From Gammaproteobacteria bacterium UBA4421 (lineage in GTDB: Bacteria > Pseudomonadota > Gammaproteobacteria > Pseudomonadales > Azotimanducaceae), in NCBI GenBank assembly GCA_002389675.1, contig DGQF01000022.1, positions 53,415 through 117,414 of the forward strand: a DNA stretch of 64,000 bases, written 5' to 3'. Both the position numbers and the translations under genes were made by a program. Below, piece after piece: positions 1 through 7,862 of the stretch. The notes under the pieces are model-generated. The model was not told the DNA's origin. It made no database searches and saw only the letters and a program-made list of their open reading frames with translations. The number at the start of each line of letters is the position of its first letter. Positions within the stretch are counted from its first letter, which is position 1.

Positions 1-19
1 CCAGCAGCCACACGTAGTG

Positions 20-1546
20 CTATTTTTCCGTCGCCCAATATTCATCTTTGAGCAACCGCTTATACAATTTACCTGTCGGGTGCCGGGGTAACTCTTCGCG
101 AAAATCTACGCTGCGAGGGCACTTAACGTGCGATAGATGGTCTCGACAGAAATCTAACAATTCGATTTCCAACATGGCGCTGGCCTGGCTGAAGTCTCGC
201 AGCTGCACCACGGCCTTCACCTCCTCTCCAAATTCTGCGTTGGGCACACCAAATACCGCCACATCAACGACTTTATCATGCGTAATCAACACATTTTCGG
301 CCTCCTGGGGATAGATATTCACGCCACCAGATATGATCATGAAATGCTTCCGATCCGTCAGATAAACGTAGCCATCCTCATCCAAATATCCGACATCACC
401 TAGGGTGCTCCAGCCTCGCGCATGACGTGAATCAGCAGTTTTCTCCACATCTTTGTAATATTCAAACTCACCACCACCAGAAAAATAAATCGTCCCGGAT
501 TCACCCGCAGGAACGGGATGACCCTCGTCGTCACATATATGGATTTCACAGTTTAGCGGCTTACCCACCGACCCCTTGTGAGCTAACCACTCTTGTGAGT
601 TGAGTTGAACAAAGCCGTTGCCTTCGGTACCTGCATAATATTCATTGATCACAGGGCCCCACCAATGGATCATCGCTTCTTTGATTGGAATGGGACAAGG
701 AGCCGCGGCGTGAATGGCACACTGCAAAGAGGACACGTCGTATTTCAGCCGCACCTCTTCGGGTAATTTCAGCATGCGCACAAACATTGTAGGCACCCAT
801 TGGCTGTGGGTAATTTTAAAATCCTCAATACACTGGAGTGCAAATTCAGCTTCAAAGTGCGCCATCACAACAACGGTGACACCATTACGCAAACACGACA
901 TCGTGAACCCTAGAGGTGCGGCATGATATAAAGGGGCCGGCGACAGATAAATCGAATCCGACTGAGCACCATAAAGGGCTGACATCACATTCAGAGCCTC
1001 ACCGTCTCCATAGGCCACATCCATCAGCGGCTTTTTCACACCCTTAGGGTAGCCTGTGGTTCCCGATGAGTAGAGCATCGATGCGCCTTCGCATTCATCA
1101 TCAATCGGCGTTTCAGCAAAGGATTCCAGCGCGGCTTCAAAGCTACTGAATCCGTCGATAACGCCATCTAGCATGTATCGGCCTTGAACCAGAGGCGTCG
1201 TCGCAACCAGCGGCTCTACAACCCCTGCACGGGCATGCGAGGTGATAAATACTTTGGCCTCGCAATTATTGACGATATATTCAACTTCAGCTTGCTGAAG
1301 GCGCCAACTAATAGCCGTGTAATAAAGACCCGCCCGCTGCGCAGCCCAGCAAATCTGGAAAAAACTGACATGATTTTCCAGCAATAAAGCGATGTGGTCA
1401 CCGCGCTTGAGTCCCAAACTGCGAAACAGGTGAGCCGCCTGATTGGCGCGCGCTTCGAGTTCCGCATACGTCACAACGTCACCTGTTTCGGCCATAACAT
1501 AGGCCACTTTGTTCGGCGTGGCAGCAGCAATATCAGCTGGTTTCAT
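20..1546 (-). CDS. Acyl-CoA ligase (class I adenylate-forming, FadD-like)
   Basis: 508-residue member of the AMP-binding superfamily, which joins a carboxylic acid to CoA through an acyl-adenylate. The P-loop-like motif YSSGTTGYPKGVKK, the adenylate-binding motif around NEYYAGTEG, the hinge/A8 region TLGDVGYLDEDGY...DRKHFMIISGG and the C-terminal catalytic lysine in PTGKLYKR are all present, so the enzyme looks active. The ATG is preceded by AGGGAG four bases upstream, and this ribosome site overlaps the stop of msrB, so the two genes are likely co-transcribed. The closest functional type appears to be a medium/long-chain, aromatic or steroid acid ligase; the substrate cannot be read from the sequence. 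Confidence 0.9.
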   Translation of the reverse strand: MKPADIAAATPNKVAYVMAETGDVVTYAELEARANQAAHLFRSLGLKRGDHIALLLENHVSFFQICWAAQRAGLYYTAISWRLQQAEVEYIVNNCEAKVFITSHARAGVVEPLVATTPLVQGRYMLDGVIDGFSSFEAALESFAETPIDDECEGASMLYSSGTTGYPKGVKKPLMDVAYGDGEALNVMSALYGAQSDSIYLSPAPLYHAAPLGFTMSCLRNGVTVVVMAHFEAEFALQCIEDFKITHSQWVPTMFVRMLKLPEEVRLKYDVSSLQCAIHAAAPCPIPIKEAMIHWWGPVINEYYAGTEGNGFVQLNSQEWLAHKGSVGKPLNCEIHICDDEGHPVPAGESGTIYFSGGGEFEYYKDVEKTADSRHARGWSTLGDVGYLDEDGYVYLTDRKHFMIISGGVNIYPQEAENVLITHDKVVDVAVFGVPNAEFGEEVKAVVQLRDFSQASAMLEIELLDFCRDHLSHVKCPRSVDFREELPRHPTGKLYKRLLKDEYWATEK

Positions 1547-1554
1547 GTCGCTCC

Positions 1555-1950
1555 CTAGCCCTTGGCTTCAAGATTAAGTGAGGCAGAATTCATGCAAAAA
1601 CGCAAACCGGTCGGCTGCGGGCCATCGGGGAAAACATGCCCTAAATGAGCATCACAGCGTGCGCAGGTGACCTCTATCCGGCGCATCCCTAAGGTCATGT
1701 CCTCGTGAGTCGCAACGGCTTGTTCATCAATCGGCGCGTAGAAACTCGGCCACCCGCTGCCAGAGTCATATTTAGTATCAGAGTCAAACAGCGGCGCATC
1801 GCAACACTTACACTGATAAACCCCGGGCGTTTTTTCATTATTGTAAATCCCGGTGAACGCAGGCTCTGTGCCTGCTCGACGGGTGATCTCAAAGTCATCA
1901 CGCGACAATATCTTTTGCCATTCATCATCGCTTTTTATCACTTTGGTCAT
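1555..1950 (-). CDS. msrB: Peptide-methionine (R)-S-oxide reductase MsrB
   Basis: 131-residue cytosolic repair enzyme that reduces methionine-R-sulfoxide in proteins. It has the full single-domain MsrB pattern: two zinc-binding CxxC pairs (CKCC and CARC), GSGWPSF, the histidine-rich AHLGHVF and the catalytic cysteine in RFCMNSASL. The start is well supported by AGGAG five bases before the ATG. The acyl-CoA ligase follows eight bases downstream. It is divergent from alaA, so the 65-base gap at 1951-2015 must hold both promoters. With katG and suf in the same window it adds to an oxidative-defence theme, though these genes are not in one operon. Confidence 0.97.
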   Translation of the reverse strand: MTKVIKSDDEWQKILSRDDFEITRRAGTEPAFTGIYNNEKTPGVYQCKCCDAPLFDSDTKYDSGSGWPSFYAPIDEQAVATHEDMTLGMRRIEVTCARCDAHLGHVFPDGPQPTGLRFCMNSASLNLEAKG

Positions 1951-2015
1951 TTTTTCTCCTAAACTTCATACCCATGTTCAATGCTATGATATCGCGCAGC
2001 TTAAAGGAACTTTTC

Positions 2016-3284
2016 ATGGACTCCGATACCGAAATGGCACGTACCCTAGCTTCAACGGCCCGACCCAAGCGCAAAATTGTAAAATCGGCAAAGCTTGAGG
2101 ATGTCTGCTACGACATCCGCGGCCCGGTGCTCAAACAAGCCAACCGCCTGGAAGAAGAAGGCCACAAAATTCTCAAACTTAATATCGGCAATCCGGCGCC
2201 TTGGGGATTCGAGGCACCCGAAGAAATTCTGCGCGACGTTATCCATAACATACCTGCATCGCAGGGATATAGTGATTCAAAAGGGATCTACTCAGCACGC
2301 AAAGCGGTGATGCAGTACACGCAGCAGATTGGCATTAAAAACGTAGATGTCGAAGACATCTACATCGGCAACGGCGTGTCAGAGTTAGTGGTCATGGCAA
2401 TGCAGGGGCTAATCAACAACGATGACGAGGTTTTAATTCCGGCGCCAGACTTCCCTCTTTGGAGCGCGGCTGTAAATCTATGTGGCGGCAAGCCCGTCCA
2501 TTATCTGTGTGACGAAAATTCAGACTGGGAACCCGACCTCAACGATATCCGCCAGAAAATAACCCCAAAAACCAAAGCTTTAGTGGTAATTAACCCTAAC
2601 AACCCCACCGGTGCCGTTTATCAGCGATCCATGTTAGAACAGCTGGTAGCGCTGGCGCGAGAATTCGATCTTGTGGTCATGGCGGACGAGATTTATGACA
2701 AGATCACCTTTGGTGATGCCGAATACATTCCACTGGCCTCGTTAGCCGACGACCTGCTGATGCTGACGTTTTGCGGATTATCGAAGTCTTATCGAGTAGC
2801 CGGATTTCGTACCGGCTGGCTGATTGTCAGCGGCGCTACGCTGCGCGCATCGGACTATATTGAAGGCTTGGATATCTTATCTTCGATGCGACTTTGTTCC
2901 AACGTACCCACTCAGCATGCCATTCAGACTGCACTGGGCGGATATCAAAGTATCAATGACCTCACCCGTCCGGGCGGCCGCCTCTATGATCAATGCCACA
3001 TCGCATGGGAATTACTGAATGAAATCGACGGTATAACCTGCGTCAAGCCGCGCGGCGCACTCTACCTATTTCCAAAAATCGACACCCAAAAATTCAACAT
3101 CACCAATGATGAGCGTTTTGTGTTGGATTTATTGACCAAGGAAAAAGTGCTTGTCGTTCAGGGTACCGGGTTCAACTGGCCCAAACCCGATCATTTTAGA
3201 GTGGTGTTTCTGCCTCGCGAGGAAGATCTGCGCGAAGCCGTCGGCAGAATTGAACGTTTCCTGACCAACTATCGCCAGCTTTAG
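2016..3284 (+). CDS. alaA: Alanine-synthesising aminotransferase AlaA
   Basis: 422-residue PLP-dependent class I/II aminotransferase that makes alanine from pyruvate and glutamate. Sequence blocks recall E. coli AlaA throughout: KLEDVCYDIRGPVLKQA, LNIGNPAPWGF, GNGVSELV, NPNNPTGAVY, the PLP lysine in GLSKSYRVAGFR, and the C-terminal DHFRVVFLPR. An in-frame ATG at 1974 would add 14 residues, but AAAGGA at 2003-2008 lies seven bases before the ATG at 2016 and fits the family length better, so I use 2016. The N-terminus is about 17 residues longer than the E. coli protein. It stands alone, convergent with the methyltransferase gene downstream. Confidence 0.95.
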   Translation: MDSDTEMARTLASTARPKRKIVKSAKLEDVCYDIRGPVLKQANRLEEEGHKILKLNIGNPAPWGFEAPEEILRDVIHNIPASQGYSDSKGIYSARKAVMQYTQQIGIKNVDVEDIYIGNGVSELVVMAMQGLINNDDEVLIPAPDFPLWSAAVNLCGGKPVHYLCDENSDWEPDLNDIRQKITPKTKALVVINPNNPTGAVYQRSMLEQLVALAREFDLVVMADEIYDKITFGDAEYIPLASLADDLLMLTFCGLSKSYRVAGFRTGWLIVSGATLRASDYIEGLDILSSMRLCSNVPTQHAIQTALGGYQSINDLTRPGGRLYDQCHIAWELLNEIDGITCVKPRGALYLFPKIDTQKFNITNDERFVLDLLTKEKVLVVQGTGFNWPKPDHFRVVFLPREEDLREAVGRIERFLTNYRQL

Positions 3285-3326
3285 CGCACCTTTAGATCGT
3301 TGTGAGCGCGTACTCCCCGAGCCCCG

Positions 3327-4238
3327 CTACCGACACTTGTACTGTTGCACCTTTAACCCCCGATCGGGGAAAGCTTCGGGAAAGTCTTCGTGTGCGGGCA
3401 TAACCTTTTGCAACTCAAACTGCGGACACCATCGCGCGGTGAGATTAAACAAGAAATCATGCCCTAAAAATGGCGAGTTCAAACACAGCACCACACTGGC
3501 ATCCGTTCGGACCAGTTTCGGTACCTGTTTGAGCAACTGCGGATAGTCTTTTTCTGCGACAAAACTTCCCCGCTGGTTTGTTGGCGGGTCAACGATCACC
3601 ACATCATAAGGCCCGTAACTGTTTATTTTCTTCCACGATTTAAATACGTCATGGGGCAACATTCGCACATCACGCAGATCCTGATTGTTCAACTGATGAT
3701 TATGTTTACCCACATTGAGCATATTGGCGTTCATATCGCAATTGACGACCAATTTGGCACCCTGAGCCAGCGCTGAGACAGAAAAAGCACAGGTATAAGC
3801 AAATAAATTTAGAACTTTAGCGCCCCGCATTTTCGGCGCAAGTGCTTCGCGCACATGCGCCATGTCCATAAACAATCCCACATTTTGGTTGCGTTGAGGC
3901 TGAATACGAAAGGCCATCTCGTTTTCAAAAACGATATGCGACTGGGGAACTTCGCCAAACCAAACTTTGGTTTGTGTCTTACGCGATAGGCGAAACTGCA
4001 CAACCACCCCTTCTACGTCCGGCACTACCCGCAGCAAATTGTCGACTAAATCATTAATTTCGCGCTCGGGGAGCTCTTCGTAGAATCCCAGCTGTAAATA
4101 AGGTGGAAACCAGTTAACGACCACGTGCTCGTAGCCCGGATATTGGTGCCCACGTCCATGAAAGAGTCTGCGTGCATCCTTTGAGACTCCGGAATTCACT
4201 TTTTCAGTACAAATATCAATTACCGTCTTCATGAGCAC
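3327..4238 (-). CDS. Class I SAM-dependent methyltransferase, RlmI/RlmK-like
   Basis: 303-residue protein with a methyltransferase domain of the kind found in the 23S rRNA methyltransferases RlmI and RlmK. Motif I is VLNLFAYTCAFSVSAL and motif IV is VIVDPPTNQRG; the DPPT signature and the preceding FMDMAHVRE segment match that family. It lacks an obvious PUA domain and is shorter than RlmI. RNA methylation is therefore likely but the target is unknown. It is the last gene of the operon starting with tusA. The GTG at 4238 overlaps the preceding stop (TAGTG); an ATG at 4232 is an equally good start. No clear ribosome site is visible for either. Confidence 0.8.
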   Translation of the reverse strand: MLMKTVIDICTEKVNSGVSKDARRLFHGRGHQYPGYEHVVVNWFPPYLQLGFYEELPEREINDLVDNLLRVVPDVEGVVVQFRLSRKTQTKVWFGEVPQSHIVFENEMAFRIQPQRNQNVGLFMDMAHVREALAPKMRGAKVLNLFAYTCAFSVSALAQGAKLVVNCDMNANMLNVGKHNHQLNNQDLRDVRMLPHDVFKSWKKINSYGPYDVVIVDPPTNQRGSFVAEKDYPQLLKQVPKLVRTDASVVLCLNSPFLGHDFLFNLTARWCPQFELQKVMPAHEDFPEAFPDRGLKVQQYKCR

Positions 4239-5365
4239 TAGACCGATAACCGATAGAGCATATATGCATCATAACCAGAGCAAACCTGCACAAGTCCGGC
4301 AAACTGATCATCCAAATCGCTGTCCCCTGAATCTATTAAAAGCGGGCGCTGGGCCAAGGAATCAAGCTTGGTCAGCGTAGAAACAATCAAAACATCATCA
4401 GGCCAACTCAGCAGCCGCAGAAACTTTATACTCAATTGCTGGTTGCCTCGGCCAAAAAGAAAACCCTGCGCTCGCGTAAAGCTGACGATCAGGTAAGGGC
4501 TTGTCAGGCCCTCAAGCATACTCGCGGTTGCGTCCTCTATCAAAGCCCCGTCGGCCAGCCGCACATCACAACCTCGCAAAGTCACCGGCATGGACAAGGC
4601 CTGCTTGATCGCCGCGCAGGTGCTGCCCGGACCAACCACAATATCTTTACCCGCTGGCAGATGCTCAAGCACCTCAGCACAAATATCCTGCACGGCCAGT
4701 GGCTCGCTCTCTTTGCCGCCTATCTTAGTTTGCTGCATGTACCCAGCAGCCTCGGGCACAGACAACTCACCATACGTGCGCACCGCAAAGGCCTCGTCCT
4801 GTGGGGCGTGGGCGTCAAAATCTCGGACTTCTCGAACTACCCGGGCAACCCATTCACCCTGCAGAATCTGGATCAGGACCTGCGCTGCCGCGCGCGGCGA
4901 GACGGCAAAAACGCCACTGTGCATTTTCACTCCAGCAGGCACCCCCAATACTGGCTGCTGCTGACCAACCCCCTGGCAGATCAGCCGAGCGGTCCCATCC
5001 CCGCCAACAAAAACCAATATATCCACGCCCACGTTTGCTAACTCTCGAGCACCAAGCAACGTATCCTGCCCTTGAGTGGGCGGCACAAGCGGACGCTCAA
5101 CAATGTTGACCGGCCAAGAGCGATCAGTTAGACACTGGGCGCCCATCGGCGCGGCTAATGTATGCCAGTGAATCTGCGCGCTAATGCCCGAAGCGGCGCG
5201 CTCTAAATGATTCAAAAAGTCCTCACAACGGTGCTGCGCACGATAGCGCCCGCCTCTGGCGATGGCGGCTGTTTGGCGTTGCGGACCGTCACTGCCTTTC
5301 AGCGCAACAGGTCCCCCTATTCCCGCTACCGGGTTTAGAATTAAGCCGACTTTGAGATGCCTCAT
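4238..5365 (-). CDS. ATP-NAD kinase family protein (COG3199-like)
   Basis: 375-residue protein of the NAD-kinase/diacylglycerol-kinase fold. The N-terminal NPVAGIGGPVALKGSDG and the central FVGGDGTAR motif, the nucleotide-binding glycine loop of this superfamily, place it in the COG3199 group rather than with the housekeeping NAD kinase NadK. Residues after GGDGTAR read LI, where an acidic residue is common, so activity should not be assumed. It starts at an ATG overlapping the stop of the flavoprotein gene by one base (TGATG) and its own stop overlaps the methyltransferase start, indicating translational coupling. The true substrate of this subfamily is poorly defined. Confidence 0.82.
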   Translation of the reverse strand: MRHLKVGLILNPVAGIGGPVALKGSDGPQRQTAAIARGGRYRAQHRCEDFLNHLERAASGISAQIHWHTLAAPMGAQCLTDRSWPVNIVERPLVPPTQGQDTLLGARELANVGVDILVFVGGDGTARLICQGVGQQQPVLGVPAGVKMHSGVFAVSPRAAAQVLIQILQGEWVARVVREVRDFDAHAPQDEAFAVRTYGELSVPEAAGYMQQTKIGGKESEPLAVQDICAEVLEHLPAGKDIVVGPGSTCAAIKQALSMPVTLRGCDVRLADGALIEDATASMLEGLTSPYLIVSFTRAQGFLFGRGNQQLSIKFLRLLSWPDDVLIVSTLTKLDSLAQRPLLIDSGDSDLDDQFAGLVQVCSGYDAYMLYRLSV

Positions 5366-6447
5366 CAGGCCTTGACTAGTGATACCACTTCCTCCGCAAT
5401 AGCTAAAGATGCGGTTAGCCCGGGTGACTCAATGCCCAAAAGATTGAGACGGCCTTTAACGCCGTGTTGCGCCGGCCCGTCAATACGGAAATCCTGAAAG
5501 CCCGCCTCGCGCGGTGCAATTTTAGGCCGAATACCCGTATAACTCGGGTGCAGACGCGCTGGATCGAGCCTCGGATAATAAGCCATGACCGCTGCCACAA
5601 AATCATTAAAGACCGATTCGTCAAACCCATAATCAACTTGATCTATCCAGCATACATCGGGACCAAACTTAAGCTGACCGGCAAGATCGAGCGTGGCATG
5701 TATACCTAGACCGCCTGGTTCGGCAAGGGGGTACACCAGATGCCTAAAAGGTGATTGACCCGAGTAGGCGTAATAATGGCCCTTGGCATAATACGGCCGC
5801 GGACAGCCAGCGGTGTCCGCCGCAAATTGCGAGGCGGACAAACCCGCACAATTAATCAACCATCGCGCTTGCAGCGAAAGTGCCTCGGTGTGGATTATCG
5901 TGGGATCATATCCGCTGACGTGCTCTACTTTTGTACGCAGCGACAAACAACCACCGGCCGCCTCTAACTGGCCCTGCAGACTCACCATGTATGCATGCGA
6001 GTCGATAATCCCCGTCGATGGAGACCAAAGGGCACCGACCCCCCGAACTTCAGGTTCAATCACCTTGATCTGCGCAGCCGATAACCAAGTTAAATCATGC
6101 ACTTGATTGCGCGCGCCTTTGCGAAGATAACCGCGAACGACATCCAGCTGGTCTGCGTGACTGGCGACAATTAATTTCCCGCAGCGGCGATAAGGGACCC
6201 CAAAGGCATCGCAATGCTCGTATAACAACGCTTTACCGCGCACACACAGTTGCGCCTTTGTCGACCCTACCGGGTAATAAATACCTGCATGAATGACTTC
6301 GGAATTACGCGAACTTATCTGAGTACCGATCGCATTGTGTTGTTCTAAAACCAAGACCTCGATCCCGGCCATAGCGAGCCGGCTGGCCACGGCCAAACCA
6401 ACCACACCGGCACCCAATACAACACACTCCACCTTATCCACTCTCAC
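5365..6447 (-). CDS. FAD-dependent oxidoreductase, L-2-hydroxyglutarate oxidase (LhgO)-like
   Basis: 360-residue flavoprotein of the DAO family. It begins with an FAD-binding Rossmann motif (VVLGAGVVGLAVASRLA) and contains SSRNSEVIHAGIYYP, the segment typical of L-2-hydroxyglutarate dehydrogenases/oxidases, plus a second FAD contact near LINCAGLSA and the C-terminal LLGIESPGLTASLAIAE. It probably oxidises a 2-hydroxy acid, with L-2-hydroxyglutarate the leading guess. The GTG start lies inside the end of epmC by 14 bases; a second GTG two codons later is also possible. It belongs to the tusA operon, with no obvious functional link to its neighbours. Confidence 0.83.
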   Translation of the reverse strand: MRVDKVECVVLGAGVVGLAVASRLAMAGIEVLVLEQHNAIGTQISSRNSEVIHAGIYYPVGSTKAQLCVRGKALLYEHCDAFGVPYRRCGKLIVASHADQLDVVRGYLRKGARNQVHDLTWLSAAQIKVIEPEVRGVGALWSPSTGIIDSHAYMVSLQGQLEAAGGCLSLRTKVEHVSGYDPTIIHTEALSLQARWLINCAGLSASQFAADTAGCPRPYYAKGHYYAYSGQSPFRHLVYPLAEPGGLGIHATLDLAGQLKFGPDVCWIDQVDYGFDESVFNDFVAAVMAYYPRLDPARLHPSYTGIRPKIAPREAGFQDFRIDGPAQHGVKGRLNLLGIESPGLTASLAIAEEVVSLVKA

Positions 6448-7006
6448 CGCCTAACAAGGCCGGGCTAGCAACGCCTGTTGCGAAGCCTTGTGCGGCAAGA
6501 CAATCATAGAATGTGCGCGCCCGCGGATCGGAAGAATGCCGCATCCAGTGAGTCACATCTGATCGAGCATCGGCCAGCTGAGAAATAAACACCGCCAGAT
6601 CCGCCTGCAGGTTATCGGCACTGGGTGAGAATTTTACGCCTGCTGCCTGAGCAAACAATGCCTCAAGACATTGCACACGCACCTCAGACCGAAAAAACTT
6701 CTCCTGGTCGGCAGGCGTCCGTGGCGGCGGCTTGTACAGATAGCCGAAATCAACCAAGGTTCGTCTGTGCGGTCCCGCGATACACCAATGTGCCGCTTCA
6801 TGCAGCGCACTGGCAGCAAAGTCTTCACGATAGTACAGCCGCGCCTCGCCGGAAAACCGGTCACTAACCGTCTGGGCACCGTCAGCAATCATCGACGGCA
6901 AATAAATTGGCTCTGCCGCTCCGCCATACAGACGTGTCTGATAGGCATCTGCAAAACAAGCGTTAAAACAGGCCGCCACCATCCAATCTTGCATCGTCAA
7001 AGACAC
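6434..7006 (-). CDS. epmC: Elongation factor P hydroxylase EpmC
   Basis: 190-residue homologue of E. coli EpmC (YfcM), which hydroxylates the beta-lysyl-lysine modification of elongation factor P. Shared blocks are the N-terminal FNACFADAYQTRL, EPIYLP, the metal-site region SALHEAAHWCIAG and RRTLVDFGYLY, then VQCLEALFAQAAG. The HEAAH motif plausibly binds the metal. The annotated start is a GTG that overlaps the upstream cyclotransferase gene by ten bases; an ATG at 6994 immediately after that gene's stop is a good alternative. No epmA or epmB is in the window. Confidence 0.92.
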   Translation of the reverse strand: MSLTMQDWMVAACFNACFADAYQTRLYGGAAEPIYLPSMIADGAQTVSDRFSGEARLYYREDFAASALHEAAHWCIAGPHRRTLVDFGYLYKPPPRTPADQEKFFRSEVRVQCLEALFAQAAGVKFSPSADNLQADLAVFISQLADARSDVTHWMRHSSDPRARTFYDCLAAQGFATGVASPALLGGESG

Positions 7007-7458
7007 ACATCACGCAGTGCGACAAGCGCATTGAAATAGCCTGGGCTAAGATATGGCCTACCCGCGAGCAAATGCTCAAGGTACTCGCAACTGGGCACCA
7101 GTCCTGCCTTGAGCACCGCCGGATTTGCCACATAAGTCCAGGCCCAAACGGCCTCCGACCCTCGCCTGATACAGACTACCTCGCGGCTATAGTTGATCGG
7201 CGCGCGCTCAAACGAATCCATCTTGGTGATCTCGTCCACATGAGCAAGCTCATACAACACCCCTTCGGTAAAGCACCCGGGCGCATAACGAATATTCGCA
7301 TGCCCCGTACCCACAGGCGCCATAGACAGTTTGTCAAAGACCAACTCAAACCCGTCTAATTTTGCACCAACTGCATCGTGCACCCTTAACCCACGACTTT
7401 TGACTCGGCGCGGATTCATATTAGATCCATAGGCAAAATAGTGTTGAATCAAGCCCAC
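6997..7458 (-). CDS. Gamma-glutamylcyclotransferase-family protein
   Basis: 153-residue single-domain protein of the GGCT/AIG2 fold. The N-terminal FAYGSNMNPRRV is the substrate-binding YGSN loop of the family and the glutamate in MDSFERAPINY is in the position of the general acid/base. These enzymes release 5-oxoproline from gamma-glutamyl amines or peptides; which substrate applies here is unknown. The GTG start is four bases downstream of an AGG within the end of tusA, giving tight coupling in the operon. Confidence 0.85.
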   Translation of the reverse strand: MGLIQHYFAYGSNMNPRRVKSRGLRVHDAVGAKLDGFELVFDKLSMAPVGTGHANIRYAPGCFTEGVLYELAHVDEITKMDSFERAPINYSREVVCIRRGSEAVWAWTYVANPAVLKAGLVPSCEYLEHLLAGRPYLSPGYFNALVALRDVCL

Positions 7459-7462
7459 CAGC

Positions 7463-7687
7463 CTATTTCTTTATCCAAAAATGCAGTTTTTCCTCTTGCG
7501 TATTTTCATGCACAAGTTCGTGCCCCATAAAACGGCAAAAATCCAAAAAATCACGACGCGTTGACGGGTCTGTCGCGATGATATGCAGGATGTCGCCTTT
7601 ACTCAGTGCTCGAACTTTATTTCTAACCAGCATCAACGGCTCGGGGCAACGCAACCCCTGCGCGTCTAATTCTGCATCACTGTGCAT
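7463..7687 (-). CDS. tusA: Sulfurtransferase TusA
   Basis: 74-residue sulfur carrier of the TusA/SirA family. The defining motif LDAQGLRCPEPLM carries the single active-site cysteine that receives persulfide sulfur from a cysteine desulfurase, in E. coli for tRNA thiouridine synthesis and other sulfur uses. I chose the ATG at 7687 because ATAGGA lies six bases upstream; an ATG at 7693 directly abuts the same site and is unlikely. It heads the minus-strand operon and is divergent from the twelve-gene cluster starting at 7863. Confidence 0.95.
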   Translation of the reverse strand: MHSDAELDAQGLRCPEPLMLVRNKVRALSKGDILHIIATDPSTRRDFLDFCRFMGHELVHENTQEEKLHFWIKK

Positions 7688-7770
7688 GCGCATTCCTATT
7701 CAAAAACGCGGGAGTCATAGTCTAAGAGAAATAGCACAACATGTGGAGCGTTGTCATGCCGTCATCCGCT

Positions 7771-7839
7771 CGCGGTCAGACCGCTTGACACAATGCAGGA
7801 TGCTCACCAGACTCAATGCACACAAAGCCACGCGGTCAG
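7771..7839 (+). promoter_or_regulatory. Promoter with palindrome and repeated operator-like element before the proton-channel/vWA operon
   Basis: A perfect palindrome GCGGTC-A-GACCGC (7772-7784) sits directly against a perfect -35 hexamer TTGACA (7785-7790). Seventeen bases on is a weak -10, CAGACT (7808-7813). The nine-base word CGCGGTCAG occurs twice, at 7771-7779 and 7831-7839, so it brackets the proposed core promoter. This looks like a regulated promoter with two operator half-sites. The regulator is unknown and no regulator gene lies in the operon. The promoter assignment is inference; the repeats are seen directly. Confidence 0.5.
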
Positions 7840-7862
7840 TATCGTACTTCGTTAACCACTTC

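Noticed and set aside
4436..5041. Plus-strand open frame of 201 codons
   Set aside because: It lies wholly opposite the ATP-NAD-kinase-family gene, has no recognisable motif, and the minus-strand protein has clear family motifs and coupled start and stop.
7578..7862. N-terminal extension of the first vWA-operon gene
   Set aside because: It would run through tusA and the proposed promoter and gives an implausible N-terminus before the signal peptide.
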